Shown piece by piece: positions 42,825 to 52,710 of a DNA stretch of 64,000 nt. Both the position numbers and the translations under genes were made by a program. A model generated the notes under the pieces. That model saw only the letters and a list, made by a program, of their open reading frames with translations, did not search any database and had not been told where the DNA came from. Origin of the DNA: Archegozetes longisetosus (taxonomy: Eukaryota; Arthropoda; Arachnida; Sarcoptiformes; Trhypochthoniidae); assembly GCA_018873245.2 (NCBI GenBank), contig JAEMBT020000093.1, positions 1 to 64,000 of the forward strand, given 5' to 3'. Position 1 is the stretch's first letter. Every line of letters starts with the position of its first letter.

Positions 42825-45800
42825 ATGGTTAAGTGGTATTGTGAAATATGTAATGTCGATGTCGACAAATCTCAAAAGGCAAGACACTTAAAAACTAAAA
42901 AACATCAAAATAATTTTAATCCTCATGAAACTATAGCAGATATTCTACCAATTGATGCTATTGAAGAAACCACTAAGAAAAGAAAAAAGAAAAGACCACA
43001 AAATAAAAAAATTAAAAAGATAGATAAACACTATTGTCAGGTTTGTAACGAAACAATAAAAAAATCAAATATAAAAAATCATTTGAATTCAAGGAAACAT
43101 GAAAAACAATGTAATGAAAATTGTGAGATTAATACTGAGAATGGATTACAAATAGAACTTAAGAATTCATCTTTTAATACCACATTCATTAGTTTCATTA
43201 TAAAAAATATAGGATTCAAAGATATAGATGAATTTTTGAATGCATGTGATAATTTGATAAAAAACAAAATTGAATTTTATGTGAAAAAGCATAAAGGTAT
43301 TAGAGTCAATATTTGTTTAAATTTGAAATTGAAACACATTATTAGAAATGAAATCATTGATTATAATGTTTGGGGTGAAGAAAATAATGAAGGAAGAGTT
43401 ATTTTATTAGCTGATGATCATAAAAAGAAAGTTGATAAAATTATTAATAGCATAAGAAGTTCAGCGATGAGTAAGAATCCAGAAGATACAAAGTTTGGAT
43501 TAAATAAAATAACATCAGTACAATTGAACATTTCCAAATATAGACCATTGAAAGGTGGAAAATACAAAGCTTTTCCTACAGAAATTTTACGAAAACAAGC
43601 AGTTTCATTAATCGATAATTGTAATGATAATAACTGTTTCAATCTTACAATTAAAAAGTATTTTTAGAATTTCAATATAGAAAAGAGAATAAATTTTGAT
43701 GGAATTCCCGAACCAACACCATTAACTGAAAAATATTTTAAATTATTCAAAAAACAAAATCCTGATATTTCTATTAATATAATGTCTTTTGATTATAACA
43801 AAGAAATAGTTATTGATGATTCTATTGTTAAAGAAGCTTCTTTATTCTTATATCCTTGCTATATATCAAAGCATATTAAACAATATGATATAGATATATT
43901 ATTTTTACCACCAGATAATATTACTGAAATTGGACATTATAGTTTGATTAATGATCTATCGAAGCTAATACGGAGTCAAATAACTAAACATGAACATCAA
44001 ATTTTCTTATGTAAAAACTGTTTTAGAGACCAAAAATCACAAGATCAATTAAATAGTCATATTAAAAATTGTTTTAAAAATGGCGAAAGTTGCATAAAAA
44101 TGCCAATGAAGAATGTTGATGACATTTTAGAATTTAAAAATTATTATAACTCTTTAAAACAACCAATTCAAATAATCTTTGACTTTGAATCTATTTTAGA
44201 AAAAGAAAATAAACTTAAAGGTAAAAGTATAATAATTCAAAATCACAAACCATTATGTGTAACAATATATCTATTATTAGCCGAAGAATATGAAAACGAA
44301 GATTGGGCACAAGATGAGATATTCAAAAAACCAATATTCTTATTACATAATAATATTTCTAGTGTTTCTGAACAATTTGTTGTTAAATTGAAATATATCG
44401 CAAAGAAGTTAAATTATATATATAAAATCAATAAACCTATGAAACAATTAACAGAAGAGGAAGAAGAATTATTTTGCAAAGCTAGAGTGTGTTTTATTTG
44501 TGAAAAAGAATTCCAATCTAATCAGGGAAAAGTTAGAGATCATGACCACTTGAATGGAAAATACAGAGGAGCAGCTCATAAAACATGTAATGTTAATTAT
44601 AAATTACCAAATTATGTTACAGTAATTGCTCACAATTTATTCGGATATGATATTCACTTATTTTTAGAAGAATTATCAAAATTCTCTGATGATATAAAAC
44701 TATTCGGTAAATCAACAGAAAAGTTTCAGTTTCTACAAGTACCAATGTACGCACATGAGTTTGAGAATTATGATTATAAATTTTATTACAGATTTATTGA
44801 TTCTTATAATTTTCTGAAAGGAAGTTTAAATAAAATTACTAATGTGATGGATAACAGTAATTTCAGAAATATAATGAAACATTTTCCAAAACTAAGACAA
44901 CGAAAATTACTATTTAAAAAATTACCTTTTCCATATAGTTTCTACAATAATATCAGCAGATTAGAATGTAATATCAATGAAATAACGAAAGAAGATTTCT
45001 ATGATGATTTAAATAAAAGAGAATGTACAGATGAAGAATTAAATCTTTTCAAACAAATCGTAAAAGCATTTGATATAAAAATAGCTAAAGAACTCCTTTA
45101 TTTATATAGTGTTTCAGACGTATTACTATTAGCGGATGTATGGGAAAATTTTGTTAAAACAGAACAACAAACTTTTAATTTAGATCCATCATATTATATA
45201 TCTTTACCTAGTTTATGTTGGGATATTGCATTAAAAATTTCAAAAATACAATTGGAATTATTAACAGATGAAAATATGTTAATGATATTTGAAAAAGCAA
45301 AAAGAGGTGGTTTATCTCAATGTTCAAAGAGATATATAAAAGCAAATAATCAATATTTACCTAATTATGATTCTTCTGAACCTTCAACATATTTATTATA
45401 TATTGATGCTACTAATTTATATGGAAAAGCAATGACTATGCCACTTCCGTATAAGAATTTTAGTGAAAATAATGACTTGGTAATAACACTAAATTCAATT
45501 TTGAATGAAAATTACAACAATTTCCTTAAAGAAATTTATACTTATGAAGATTTGGGAATGCAATTTGTAGTTGATTTAGAATATCCAAAAGAATTACATG
45601 ATTTACATAATGACTATCCATTAGCACCTGAACATAGAAAAGTTAATAAGGTAGATAAACTACTAACAACATTATATGATAAAGAAGATTATTCAGTACA
45701 TATTAAAACACTATGTTTGTATTTAAAATTAGATTTAAAAGTTAAAAAGATTCATAAAATAATACAATTTGATCAGAAAATGTGGATGAGAGAATATGTT

Positions 45801-46691
45801 GACTTTAATACTAAAAAAAGAAAAGAGGCTAATAATGAGTTTGAAAAAAATATATATAAATTAAAAAATAATTCTGTATTCGGAAAAACTTGTGAAAACT
45901 TGAGACAAAGAAAGAAAATTACAATCGTTAATTCGAATCAAAAAGTGAAGAAAATAATAAGCAAATCTACATATAAAAATCATATTTGCATTAGTGAAAA
46001 TCTAGTGATAAGTACAGAAAAACAAAAAGAAATTTACTTTAACAAACCAATTTATGTTGGAACAACAATATTAGATTATGCTAAGTATATTATGTATGAC
46101 TTTTACTATAATGTTTTAAAACCGTTTTATGGAAATAAAATTACTTTATGCTATACTGATACTGACTCATTCGTATTAGAAATTCAAACAGATGATGTTT
46201 ATCAAGATATTATCGAAAATTTTTTAGATTACTTTGATTTATCAAATTATAGTGATAATCATCCAATATTTTATAATAAATCAAAAGAAGAAATAAAAGA
46301 AATGAAAACCAAAAATCAAGGTGTTTTAGGAAAATTTAAAGATGAACTAGAAGGTAATATAATGTCAAAATTTATTGGATTGAGAGCGAAATCGTATTAT
46401 TATGATAGTTGGGATCCAATAAACAAAGTAGAAATTAAATCAAAGAAAAAGAACAAAGGTGTCAAAAGTTCAGTAGTTGAAACTGATATAACTGGTGAAG
46501 ATTATGAAAAATGCATATTTGAAAAGAAGAAAAAAATTATTAAACAAAATTTAATTCAATCTTATAAACATAATCTTCATTCTATTACTCAAGAAAAAAT
46601 AGCATTAACTGATAAAGATGATAAAAGAATTATTCTGGATGATAATATAAATACAATTTCATATGGTCATTATAGAACAAGAGAAGAATAA
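42825..46691 (+). pseudogene. Protein-primed DNA polymerase B (pPolB), one internal stop codon
   Basis: One frame from ATG 42825 to 46691 (about 1288 codons), interrupted only by TAG at 43665-43667. The N-terminus has two C2H2 fingers (CEICNVDVDKSQKARH..., CQVCNETIKKSNIKNH). The exonuclease motifs are FDFES near residue 451, HNLFGYDIHLF and YSVSDVLLLADVW. A Cys/His cluster (CFICEKEF...RDHDHLNGKYRG) sits between exonuclease motifs, as in adenovirus and Polinton polymerases. Polymerase motifs: DATNLYGKAM (motif A), KNNSVFGKTCENLR (motif B) and CYTDTDSF near residue 1110 (motif C). The protein would copy the linear element from a protein primer. The stop falls after the zinc-finger region and before the exonuclease, so translation would give only a 280-residue fragment unless the stop is read through. 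Confidence 0.93.
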
Positions 46692-46693
46692 TA

Positions 46694-48184
46694 TTAATTC
46701 TTTAGATTCTCAGCTGGTATCCAACTATTCATTGAACTTGGATAACCTTTCCATTTAATAAAATATTCTTTCTTTCCATTTTTAATTCTAGTTTTTAAAA
46801 TCTTTTCAACTTCAAAATCCTGATCTTGTTTATCAAACTTCACTAACTCTTGATCATAAAATATTCCAGTTACTTCATCATCATTGAAATCTTTTATTTT
46901 ATATGTAACTGGACTGGTTTTTAAAACTTTTGAAACAGTAAACAATTCAGTTGTCCAATTGGGTAAATAACCTTTTTCAAATACACTTTTATACTTTGAT
47001 ATTCTAACTTTATCTCCAACATTGAATTTATTAACTTTATCAGTTTTAACTTCTTTTGAGTATAGATTTTTATATACTTGAATTTCATTTTCTTTTTTAC
47101 TTCCTTCTATTGGAGTCATTTTGATAGAAGTATGATAAGTATTATTATAGTTGTAAACTAAATCATCCACAATATCAATCCATTTTCTTGTTCCAAATTG
47201 AGTGAAATATTTCCACATTTTAGTTTTTAAAGTTCTATTGAATCTTTCAACGATAGAAGCTTTAAATTCCGAATCAGTGCTAAACCAAATAACATTATGT
47301 TCTTTTAAAAAACTTTGAAACTTTTTATTTTTAAATTCTTTTCCTTTATCTGTTTGTAACTTTAAAGGTTTTCTTTCTTTAAATATATAATCGAAAGATT
47401 TAATTATTTCTTCAGCTGTTTTATTCTTTATTGGAATAGCCCATGCATATTTACTGAAACAATCAATAACTGTTAATAAGTAATTATGGCTATCATTTTC
47501 TTTACTAAATTCTCTCATCTCAACTAAATCTGCTTGAAACTGATCATCTATTCCTTTAACATAAACTCTTCTAGTCTCAAACTTTTTTCTAATTGGTTTA
47601 TGTAAAGTATAAGTATCAACTGTTTCAAGAAATTCTTTCACTTTATTTTGTGTTAATCCTGATTTTCTAACTAAATCATTAATACCAGAATATCCAATTT
47701 TTGGATCATAGTATAATGTATTGAGTAAATCTCTTTCTTTATTACTTAAACCAGTTCCTACTATGATTTTCCTTTCATTAGTTATATTAGGATATTGTTT
47801 GAAAGAATAAAGAACATCATACATACTTTTTCCTTTATATCTCTCTTTGATAAAATAGACACAATAATAACCACATTTCATACTATCATTGGCTTGTAAT
47901 TGACTTGAATTATAAAGTATATCTTTGCCAGATAATTCTAAATAATTCAATATTTCTTTACCTGGTGGTAGTCCAAATGAGTCAAAATATTCGATATATT
48001 TACTTTTAGAATCATTATAATAACAAACCCAATGTTTTCCATCACCTTTAATTGTATCAGTGTTTATAACACCGCTTTCTAATTTAAATATTCTATTTGG
48101 TAAGATATCTCTTGTGAATACACCTCTGAAATGAGAAATGTATTTCAACATTTGAGATATATCAATATTAGTTAAAGGTTTCAT
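46694..48184 (-). CDS. Adenain-like protease fused to retroviral-type integrase with chromodomain
   Basis: A single 496-residue frame. Residues about 1-135 are an adenain/Ulp1-type cysteine protease: His in GKHWVCYY (51), Asp in EYFDSFG (68), Cys in MKCGYYC (104). Residues about 145-200 form a helical linker with an HTH-like integrase N-terminus. The DDE core has Asp in QADLVEM (219), Asp in QTDKGKEF (279) and Glu in SIVERFNRTLK (313), spacing about 35. Residues 455-496 (FEVEKILKTR...WKGYPSSMNSWIP) are a chromodomain. In most Polintons the protease (capsid maturation) and integrase (insertion) are separate genes. It is convergent with pPolB, with two bases between stops, and 20 bp downstream of the next minus-strand gene. 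No lesion is visible. Confidence 0.93.
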   Translation of the reverse strand: MKPLTNIDISQMLKYISHFRGVFTRDILPNRIFKLESGVINTDTIKGDGKHWVCYYNDSKSKYIEYFDSFGLPPGKEILNYLELSGKDILYNSSQLQANDSMKCGYYCVYFIKERYKGKSMYDVLYSFKQYPNITNERKIIVGTGLSNKERDLLNTLYYDPKIGYSGINDLVRKSGLTQNKVKEFLETVDTYTLHKPIRKKFETRRVYVKGIDDQFQADLVEMREFSKENDSHNYLLTVIDCFSKYAWAIPIKNKTAEEIIKSFDYIFKERKPLKLQTDKGKEFKNKKFQSFLKEHNVIWFSTDSEFKASIVERFNRTLKTKMWKYFTQFGTRKWIDIVDDLVYNYNNTYHTSIKMTPIEGSKKENEIQVYKNLYSKEVKTDKVNKFNVGDKVRISKYKSVFEKGYLPNWTTELFTVSKVLKTSPVTYKIKDFNDDEVTGIFYDQELVKFDKQDQDFEVEKILKTRIKNGKKEYFIKWKGYPSSMNSWIPAENLKN

Positions 48185-48204
48185 TTAAAAAAAATAAAAT
48201 AATT

Positions 48205-48636
48205 TTAATATCTTCTTGGTTGCTTTCCACTCAAGTAAATTCCTAAACCTTTTTTTGGTAATCTAATACCTGAACCTTTCTTTGTAGTTCCTTTTCCCAT
48301 AACTTTTTGTGCAATTTTGTTTCCAGCATAACCTAGAACACCAGTAGCAGCAGCTCTAGCTATAAAAGGAGCAGCAGCAGAAGCTAATCCAAGTAATAAT
48401 GGAAGAAATCCTCCACTTTTTTCTAATTGAGTTTTAGATAATTTTATATCAGCACTTTTATTTTGTCTCCTATTTTCTAAAATGTGATTTATTTGTGAAT
48501 TAGTTAACATTAGATCAGTATTTCCAGCTTTTGGTTCAATTCTAAGTGAGCAATCTTTTCCACTTTTAAAAGCATTTTTTACTTTGTCTTGTTGATTTGG
48601 AGTTAAGTATACTTTAAACTTTGTGTAATTACTCAT
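48205..48636 (-). CDS. Small basic virion protein candidate with hydrophobic Ala/Gly segment
   Basis: 143 residues: a polar N-terminal 75, then a Leu/Ala/Gly-rich hydrophobic stretch (LPLLLGLASAAAPFIARAAA), then a basic tail containing GTTKKGSGIRLPKKGLGI. The GSGI and GLGI sites resemble substrates of adenain-type proteases (inference). The position between the major capsid and protease-integrase genes, and the composition, fit the small cationic core or membrane-active virion proteins reported in Polintons and adenoviruses. Identity with a named family is not established. Spacing to the neighbours is 20 and 15 bp. Confidence 0.65.
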   Translation of the reverse strand: MSNYTKFKVYLTPNQQDKVKNAFKSGKDCSLRIEPKAGNTDLMLTNSQINHILENRRQNKSADIKLSKTQLEKSGGFLPLLLGLASAAAPFIARAAATGVLGYAGNKIAQKVMGKGTTKKGSGIRLPKKGLGIYLSGKQPRRY

Positions 48637-48651
48637 TTAATATAGAAAAAA

Positions 48652-50022
48652 TTAGGGAATTACATAGATCTTTTGATCGATAGTTTGAATGGTTGCCTGT
48701 CTTTCATTAACAACAATACAAAATACATAATAATTTCCTGGAGTGCCTTCTAAAGTATAATTCACAGTGATTTCAGGTGTTGTAGAATTCTCAAAAATTG
48801 ATGATTCTTGTGAAGTCAAATCAAAGTGAAATATTGGGTATAATTTAGCAAAATCATTATAACTAATGACAGTTCCTGTATCAACATCAATATTTTTATA
48901 TCCTGCACTTAAAAAACTTGAATATACTCTAGAATAGTCTAATTTTGAAGGAGTAAAGTCACAAGAATACGCTTCATCTGGAACTTTTTTATTTCCAACT
49001 TTAACTTGAATTTTTGATAGATTCATGTGATCAAATATCATATTTGTTTCTCCTTGATTTTCAGTTCTGGTTGTCTTTTGAAATACTACAAAAATATGAG
49101 ATGGCTTATGTTGAGTTGATGTAATTCTTAATTGAACATTTTTATCATCTCGAATGTCAGTTCTGTAAACATTATATGATTCCCAATATAAAGAATTTGT
49201 AGCGCCACTAGCTAAATAGGTTTCAAGTTTTGCCATTGTTGTCAATGAAGGTGTAACAATTGGAACAAACCAAGAAAGATGTGAGATTTCAAATTTATAA
49301 TTACTTGATCCAGATTTATGAATTATGTTATCATCAAGATTTCTTTCAAGTTCAATTTCATGAGGTAATCCTCTAAATACCCGATTGATATCTTTACAGA
49401 ATCCAAACAATCTATTTAATGGTAAAAACATACTAATTTGTTTGCTTTGTTTTGTTAACTTCCATCTCTCAAGAAATCCTTCATTAAAATTATGATTGGC
49501 TTTAATTTTTGTAATTAAGTCTTCCAGTTTTGCATCAGATTCTTTAAGTTTTGTCTGTTTATCAGTAGAATCGTAAATAAATCTATTTATTACTGTTGAA
49601 TCGGCTGTATCTCTGAACCAAAACATATTACTAGCTGCACTTTTTGCATAATCATCAGAAAACTCTACTAAATTCAAAACAGTTGTTCCAATTCCAACAT
49701 AATCAATACTTTCAATTTCTTTATCTCCAATTCTATACTTTGCAGTATTGAACAGATTAAATCCATTATTAGTCAAAGTCACCACGTCATTTAGGGATAA
49801 ATCAGTGCCATCAGACTTTAATACTTTTCCTCTCAAATGAAGATAACTATTGTAAGGATGAATCCATACATTTAAATCTTTTGCAGGTATTTTATATTTT
49901 TTAAGAGCTTTAACTTCAACATTAATTTCACGATATTCTATATATTCATAAGATTCTGTTGAATTATTTACTAAAGGACTTTCAAAAATGTTCCAATAAG
50001 GCGATTCGATTTCAGTTGCCAT
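48652..50022 (-). CDS. Major capsid protein (double jelly-roll, Polinton type)
   Basis: 456 residues, intact, starting MATEIESPYWNIFESPLVNN. It begins with the beta-rich pattern seen in Polinton capsid proteins (EVKALKKYKIPAKDLNVWIHPYNSYLHLRG). It also has the RWKLTKQSKQISMFLPLNRLFGFCKDINRV segment preceding the second barrel, where the capsid proteins of this group carry a conserved F-L-P-L-x-x-L-F-G-F motif. There is no membrane segment. In the family it forms hexon-like trimers. It is between two minor capsid candidates on the same strand (gaps of 15 and 20 bp), which is the usual arrangement of a late gene block. Confidence 0.88.
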   Translation of the reverse strand: MATEIESPYWNIFESPLVNNSTESYEYIEYREINVEVKALKKYKIPAKDLNVWIHPYNSYLHLRGKVLKSDGTDLSLNDVVTLTNNGFNLFNTAKYRIGDKEIESIDYVGIGTTVLNLVEFSDDYAKSAASNMFWFRDTADSTVINRFIYDSTDKQTKLKESDAKLEDLITKIKANHNFNEGFLERWKLTKQSKQISMFLPLNRLFGFCKDINRVFRGLPHEIELERNLDDNIIHKSGSSNYKFEISHLSWFVPIVTPSLTTMAKLETYLASGATNSLYWESYNVYRTDIRDDKNVQLRITSTQHKPSHIFVVFQKTTRTENQGETNMIFDHMNLSKIQVKVGNKKVPDEAYSCDFTPSKLDYSRVYSSFLSAGYKNIDVDTGTVISYNDFAKLYPIFHFDLTSQESSIFENSTTPEITVNYTLEGTPGNYYVFCIVVNERQATIQTIDQKIYVIP

Positions 50023-50042
50023 TTAATAAACAAAAAATTTTA

Positions 50043-50495
50043 TTATTTAAACTTTGAATTTTTTATAACTTTTATACCTTCACCATAAAGTAATTTGTTT
50101 AAAATTTCTTGACTATTCTGTTGAACTGTTTCTTTATTTTTATCGATAATATTTCTAAGTTCATTCTTTGTATAAGATATTACTTGTTTAGCATCACCTG
50201 TTTTACTTAACAAGTTCTTGAGTAAATTTTTTGACTGTTCACTTATAACTTTTCCAATTTCTTTCTTATTATCTTCAATCAACTCTTTACCACTTTTTAA
50301 TCCATGTTTAGCAGCAACTTTAAGATTTGGAAGAATTTGATTTTTGAATAATGTTTTTCCTGCTATCCATAGTTTTTTACCTAAAATTTTCATTGTATCA
50401 GTAAATATGCCATTTCCACGTATTTCTTTATTGACAAATCCAATTCCTGAACCTTTTTGTTTATAAAACATCTGTCTGTGTTTTGTAATAATCAT
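50043..50495 (-). CDS. Amphipathic minor virion protein candidate (pVI-like position)
   Basis: 150 residues, Lys-rich. The N-terminus has KGSGIGF and RGNGIF, which resemble adenain processing sites, followed by amphipathic helices (TMKILGKKLWIAGKTLF). The remainder is a long charged helix with Gln/Asn, and there is a GEGI site near the C-terminus. Adenovirus pVI and its Polinton counterparts are processed at such sites and disrupt membranes, and the resemblance here is by layout only. It overlaps the penton-like gene by 4 nt. Confidence 0.6.
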   Translation of the reverse strand: MIITKHRQMFYKQKGSGIGFVNKEIRGNGIFTDTMKILGKKLWIAGKTLFKNQILPNLKVAAKHGLKSGKELIEDNKKEIGKVISEQSKNLLKNLLSKTGDAKQVISYTKNELRNIIDKNKETVQQNSQEILNKLLYGEGIKVIKNSKFK

Positions 50496-51208
50496 TTATT
50501 AGAGCGAATATTTAACAAATAATCTAAATTTTGACCATTCAAGTCAATAGATCTATCACTTTGATCTGTTATTCTCATTCTAATTTTTCTTATTGTTTTC
50601 TCCTTCAAAGGAAGATATATTGGATGAAAGGGTTGAATATCAAGAATCGAGCCAGGTGTCATATTAGGAACAAAACTAAAAATTACATCACTTTCAAATG
50701 TATTTTCATAAGTTCCTCCAACTATTGAACAATGAATTAGTACTCTATCAACACCTCTTGTAATATCTGCTTTAAATTTACTTTCAGTTTTAAATTCATC
50801 GATAATTCGAGGTTCAAAGCCGAATATTTTATACAATTCACCAGAACTATTTTGAGATAAATCTATTTTAAATCCAGGTTTTAATAAAACGATTGTTCTT
50901 AATGTTACAGTATTAGCATGAATCGAAATAGGTGAATCATCTGTTTTAAAATAATCATTTATGTAATCCTGAATATCGTCAAAATCATAATTTCCTTCAG
51001 GAAATATTATTGTTTTCCATTCTTTACTGTCAAAATATTTTAATTGATTTGTATCATATTTATCAGACAAATTATGCCACGAATACCACATATTACAACC
51101 AATTAATGCTATCTCAGAATTTGGAGAAAATTCTAACGGAACATCATAATTTATTTCAAAATCATGTGGTTTAGAAAAATCTCTTGATGATAAATTTAAT
51201 AACACCAT
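50492..51208 (-). CDS. Penton-like minor capsid protein
   Basis: 238 residues, beta-rich, intact. The start (MVLLNLSSRDFSKPHDFEINYDVPLEF) and the segment SEIALIGCNMWYSWHNLS match the pattern of the Polinton single-jelly-roll vertex protein, as does the YDFDDIQDYINDYF...GFKIDLSQNSSGELYKIFGF stretch. It lies next to the major capsid block. Overlaps of 4 nt (downstream) and 13 nt (upstream) suggest tightly packed, co-regulated genes. In the family it forms the pentameric vertices. Confidence 0.82.
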   Translation of the reverse strand: MVLLNLSSRDFSKPHDFEINYDVPLEFSPNSEIALIGCNMWYSWHNLSDKYDTNQLKYFDSKEWKTIIFPEGNYDFDDIQDYINDYFKTDDSPISIHANTVTLRTIVLLKPGFKIDLSQNSSGELYKIFGFEPRIIDEFKTESKFKADITRGVDRVLIHCSIVGGTYENTFESDVIFSFVPNMTPGSILDIQPFHPIYLPLKEKTIRKIRMRITDQSDRSIDLNGQNLDYLLNIRSNK

Positions 51209-51996
51209 TTATTATATAATATTTTATGTTCTTTTGAATTAACATATTGATTCTTCAATAAAATATCACGAATTGATACAATTTCGTTTCGAACATCAGG
51301 ACTATTATTTCCTGCATCTTTATTACCACATAATAAGTTTAATCTTTGAATTAATTCATCACAACTTGAATAATACTTGTAACTTACAATTCCTGTACCT
51401 TTTTGGATTTTACTTTGCTGATCTAAACCTTTCTTAATTAATTTAATTCTTTCGTTATAAAAACTTAATGCTTTTATATGTTTATCTATTTCAGGATCAG
51501 CATATTTACTTCTCTTTTGTCCACCTAATGATTTTAATTGTTGAACAACTCTGATATTATTTGGTTCATACAAATTCTCATCTTTTACTATTTCACTAGG
51601 CATGTTATATCTATATAATACTTTAACAATTTCTTCGTCAATTCCTTCATCTGGATAGAAAACTTTTTTCAATGTAGTTTCTAGATTCTGTAATGATTCT
51701 TTCAAATCTGTTTTTGACTGTTTAGAAGCATGTTCAATAGGAATTAATGTAGTTGACGAACTTTCAATAGGTAAAGGACTGGACATCGAATCTTTAATAG
51801 GAGGTAAAGATTTCTTACTATCTACAATACTTGTTAATTGATCAACCACAGGCTTATGAAACTTCTTAATTTCTTCTTGAGTTAATTCTTCTTTCATTAC
51901 ATTTGTATCAACTTTAGCTTTTTGAATCTGTCTAGCCTTCACTATTGTTTCGATTGTTTTATGCAATTGTTTCAATTTATTTTTATTTGAATCCAT
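51196..51996 (-). CDS. Polinton protein of unknown role, helical, Lys-rich
   Basis: 266 residues, mostly predicted helical and charged. The middle is Ser/Pro-rich (KSLPPIKDSMSSPLPIESSS). A QKGTGIVSY site, again adenain-like, precedes a compact C-terminal part (YYSSCDELIQRLNLLCGNKDAG...). It starts 18 bp from the divergent ATPase gene and overlaps the penton-like gene by 13 nt. A structural or scaffold role is inferred from position. I cannot name the family with certainty. Confidence 0.6.
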   Translation of the reverse strand: MDSNKNKLKQLHKTIETIVKARQIQKAKVDTNVMKEELTQEEIKKFHKPVVDQLTSIVDSKKSLPPIKDSMSSPLPIESSSTTLIPIEHASKQSKTDLKESLQNLETTLKKVFYPDEGIDEEIVKVLYRYNMPSEIVKDENLYEPNNIRVVQQLKSLGGQKRSKYADPEIDKHIKALSFYNERIKLIKKGLDQQSKIQKGTGIVSYKYYSSCDELIQRLNLLCGNKDAGNNSPDVRNEIVSIRDILLKNQYVNSKEHKILYNKWCY

Positions 51997-52014
51997 TTAT
52001 TTTAAACTAAATAA
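51997..52014. promoter_or_regulatory. 18-bp divergent intergenic region (late genes)
   Basis: The minus-strand structural block and the plus-strand ATPase start only 18 bp apart, in pure A/T DNA (TTTAAACTAAATAA type). Any promoters must therefore overlap the opposite gene or be extremely short. Confidence 0.4.
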
Positions 52015-52710
52015 ATGAATAATTTTAGTGTTCCAATTATCAACTATGATAATGATAAAGAAGAATTCTTAAATAAGCATGTTTTGGCACCTCTATGGCC
52101 TTTTAGACTTTTGATTTGTGGTTCAAGTGGATGCGGTAAAACTAACTTGTTAATGAATCTTATATATAATTACTTATATTATAACAAAATTTACATTTAT
52201 GCAAAAGACTTGACTGAAAGTAAATATCAAATGTTGCAAGGCTTTTTCGAAGAAGTCAATGAAACTATGAAAGATGAAACAGGAGAGGACTTTCAAGTAG
52301 CCATATTCAGTTCAAGTAAAGATGATATTGTGAATGTCGATGATTTAGATAAAGAATATCAGAATTTAATCATATTTGATGACTTTGTAACAGAATCTGA
52401 TCAACATCTAATTAGAGATCTTTTTATTAGAAGTAGAAAGAAAAATTGTTCATTAATCTATTTAACTCAAAGTTATTTTTCAACTCCAAAAGATATACGA
52501 TTACAGTGCAATTATTTTATTCTTTACAATATTTCAAATGAAAGAGAATTGACTGAAATTCAAAGAGACCATTGTTTAGATGTAGATAAAGAAACTTTTA
52601 AGAAATTTTTCAATAAAGCAACCTCAGAACCATATAGCTTCTTCTTAATCGATAAGAAGTCAAGAGAATTGAGATTTAGAAAGAATTTTGATCATATAAT
52701 AAATGAGTAA
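52015..52710 (+). CDS. FtsK/HerA-type genome packaging ATPase
   Basis: 231 residues, intact. The Walker A motif GSSGCGKT is at residues 36-43, after PFRLLICG. Walker B is NLIIFDD near 118-124. An arginine-rich RSRKKNCSLIYLTQSYFSTP segment carries the sensor-like Q in TQSYF. This is the A32-like family that pumps DNA into capsids in Polintons, virophages and giant viruses. It overlaps the following gene by 8 nt (ATGAGTAA) and is divergent from the structural block. Confidence 0.9.
   Translation: MNNFSVPIINYDNDKEEFLNKHVLAPLWPFRLLICGSSGCGKTNLLMNLIYNYLYYNKIYIYAKDLTESKYQMLQGFFEEVNETMKDETGEDFQVAIFSSSKDDIVNVDDLDKEYQNLIIFDDFVTESDQHLIRDLFIRSRKKNCSLIYLTQSYFSTPKDIRLQCNYFILYNISNERELTEIQRDHCLDVDKETFKKFFNKATSEPYSFFLIDKKSRELRFRKNFDHIINE

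Noticed and set aside
43665-43667. Recoded stop codon in the polymerase
   Set aside because: The element also has TGA and TAA in other genes, so decay is simpler. Readthrough at this one site remains possible but unsupported.
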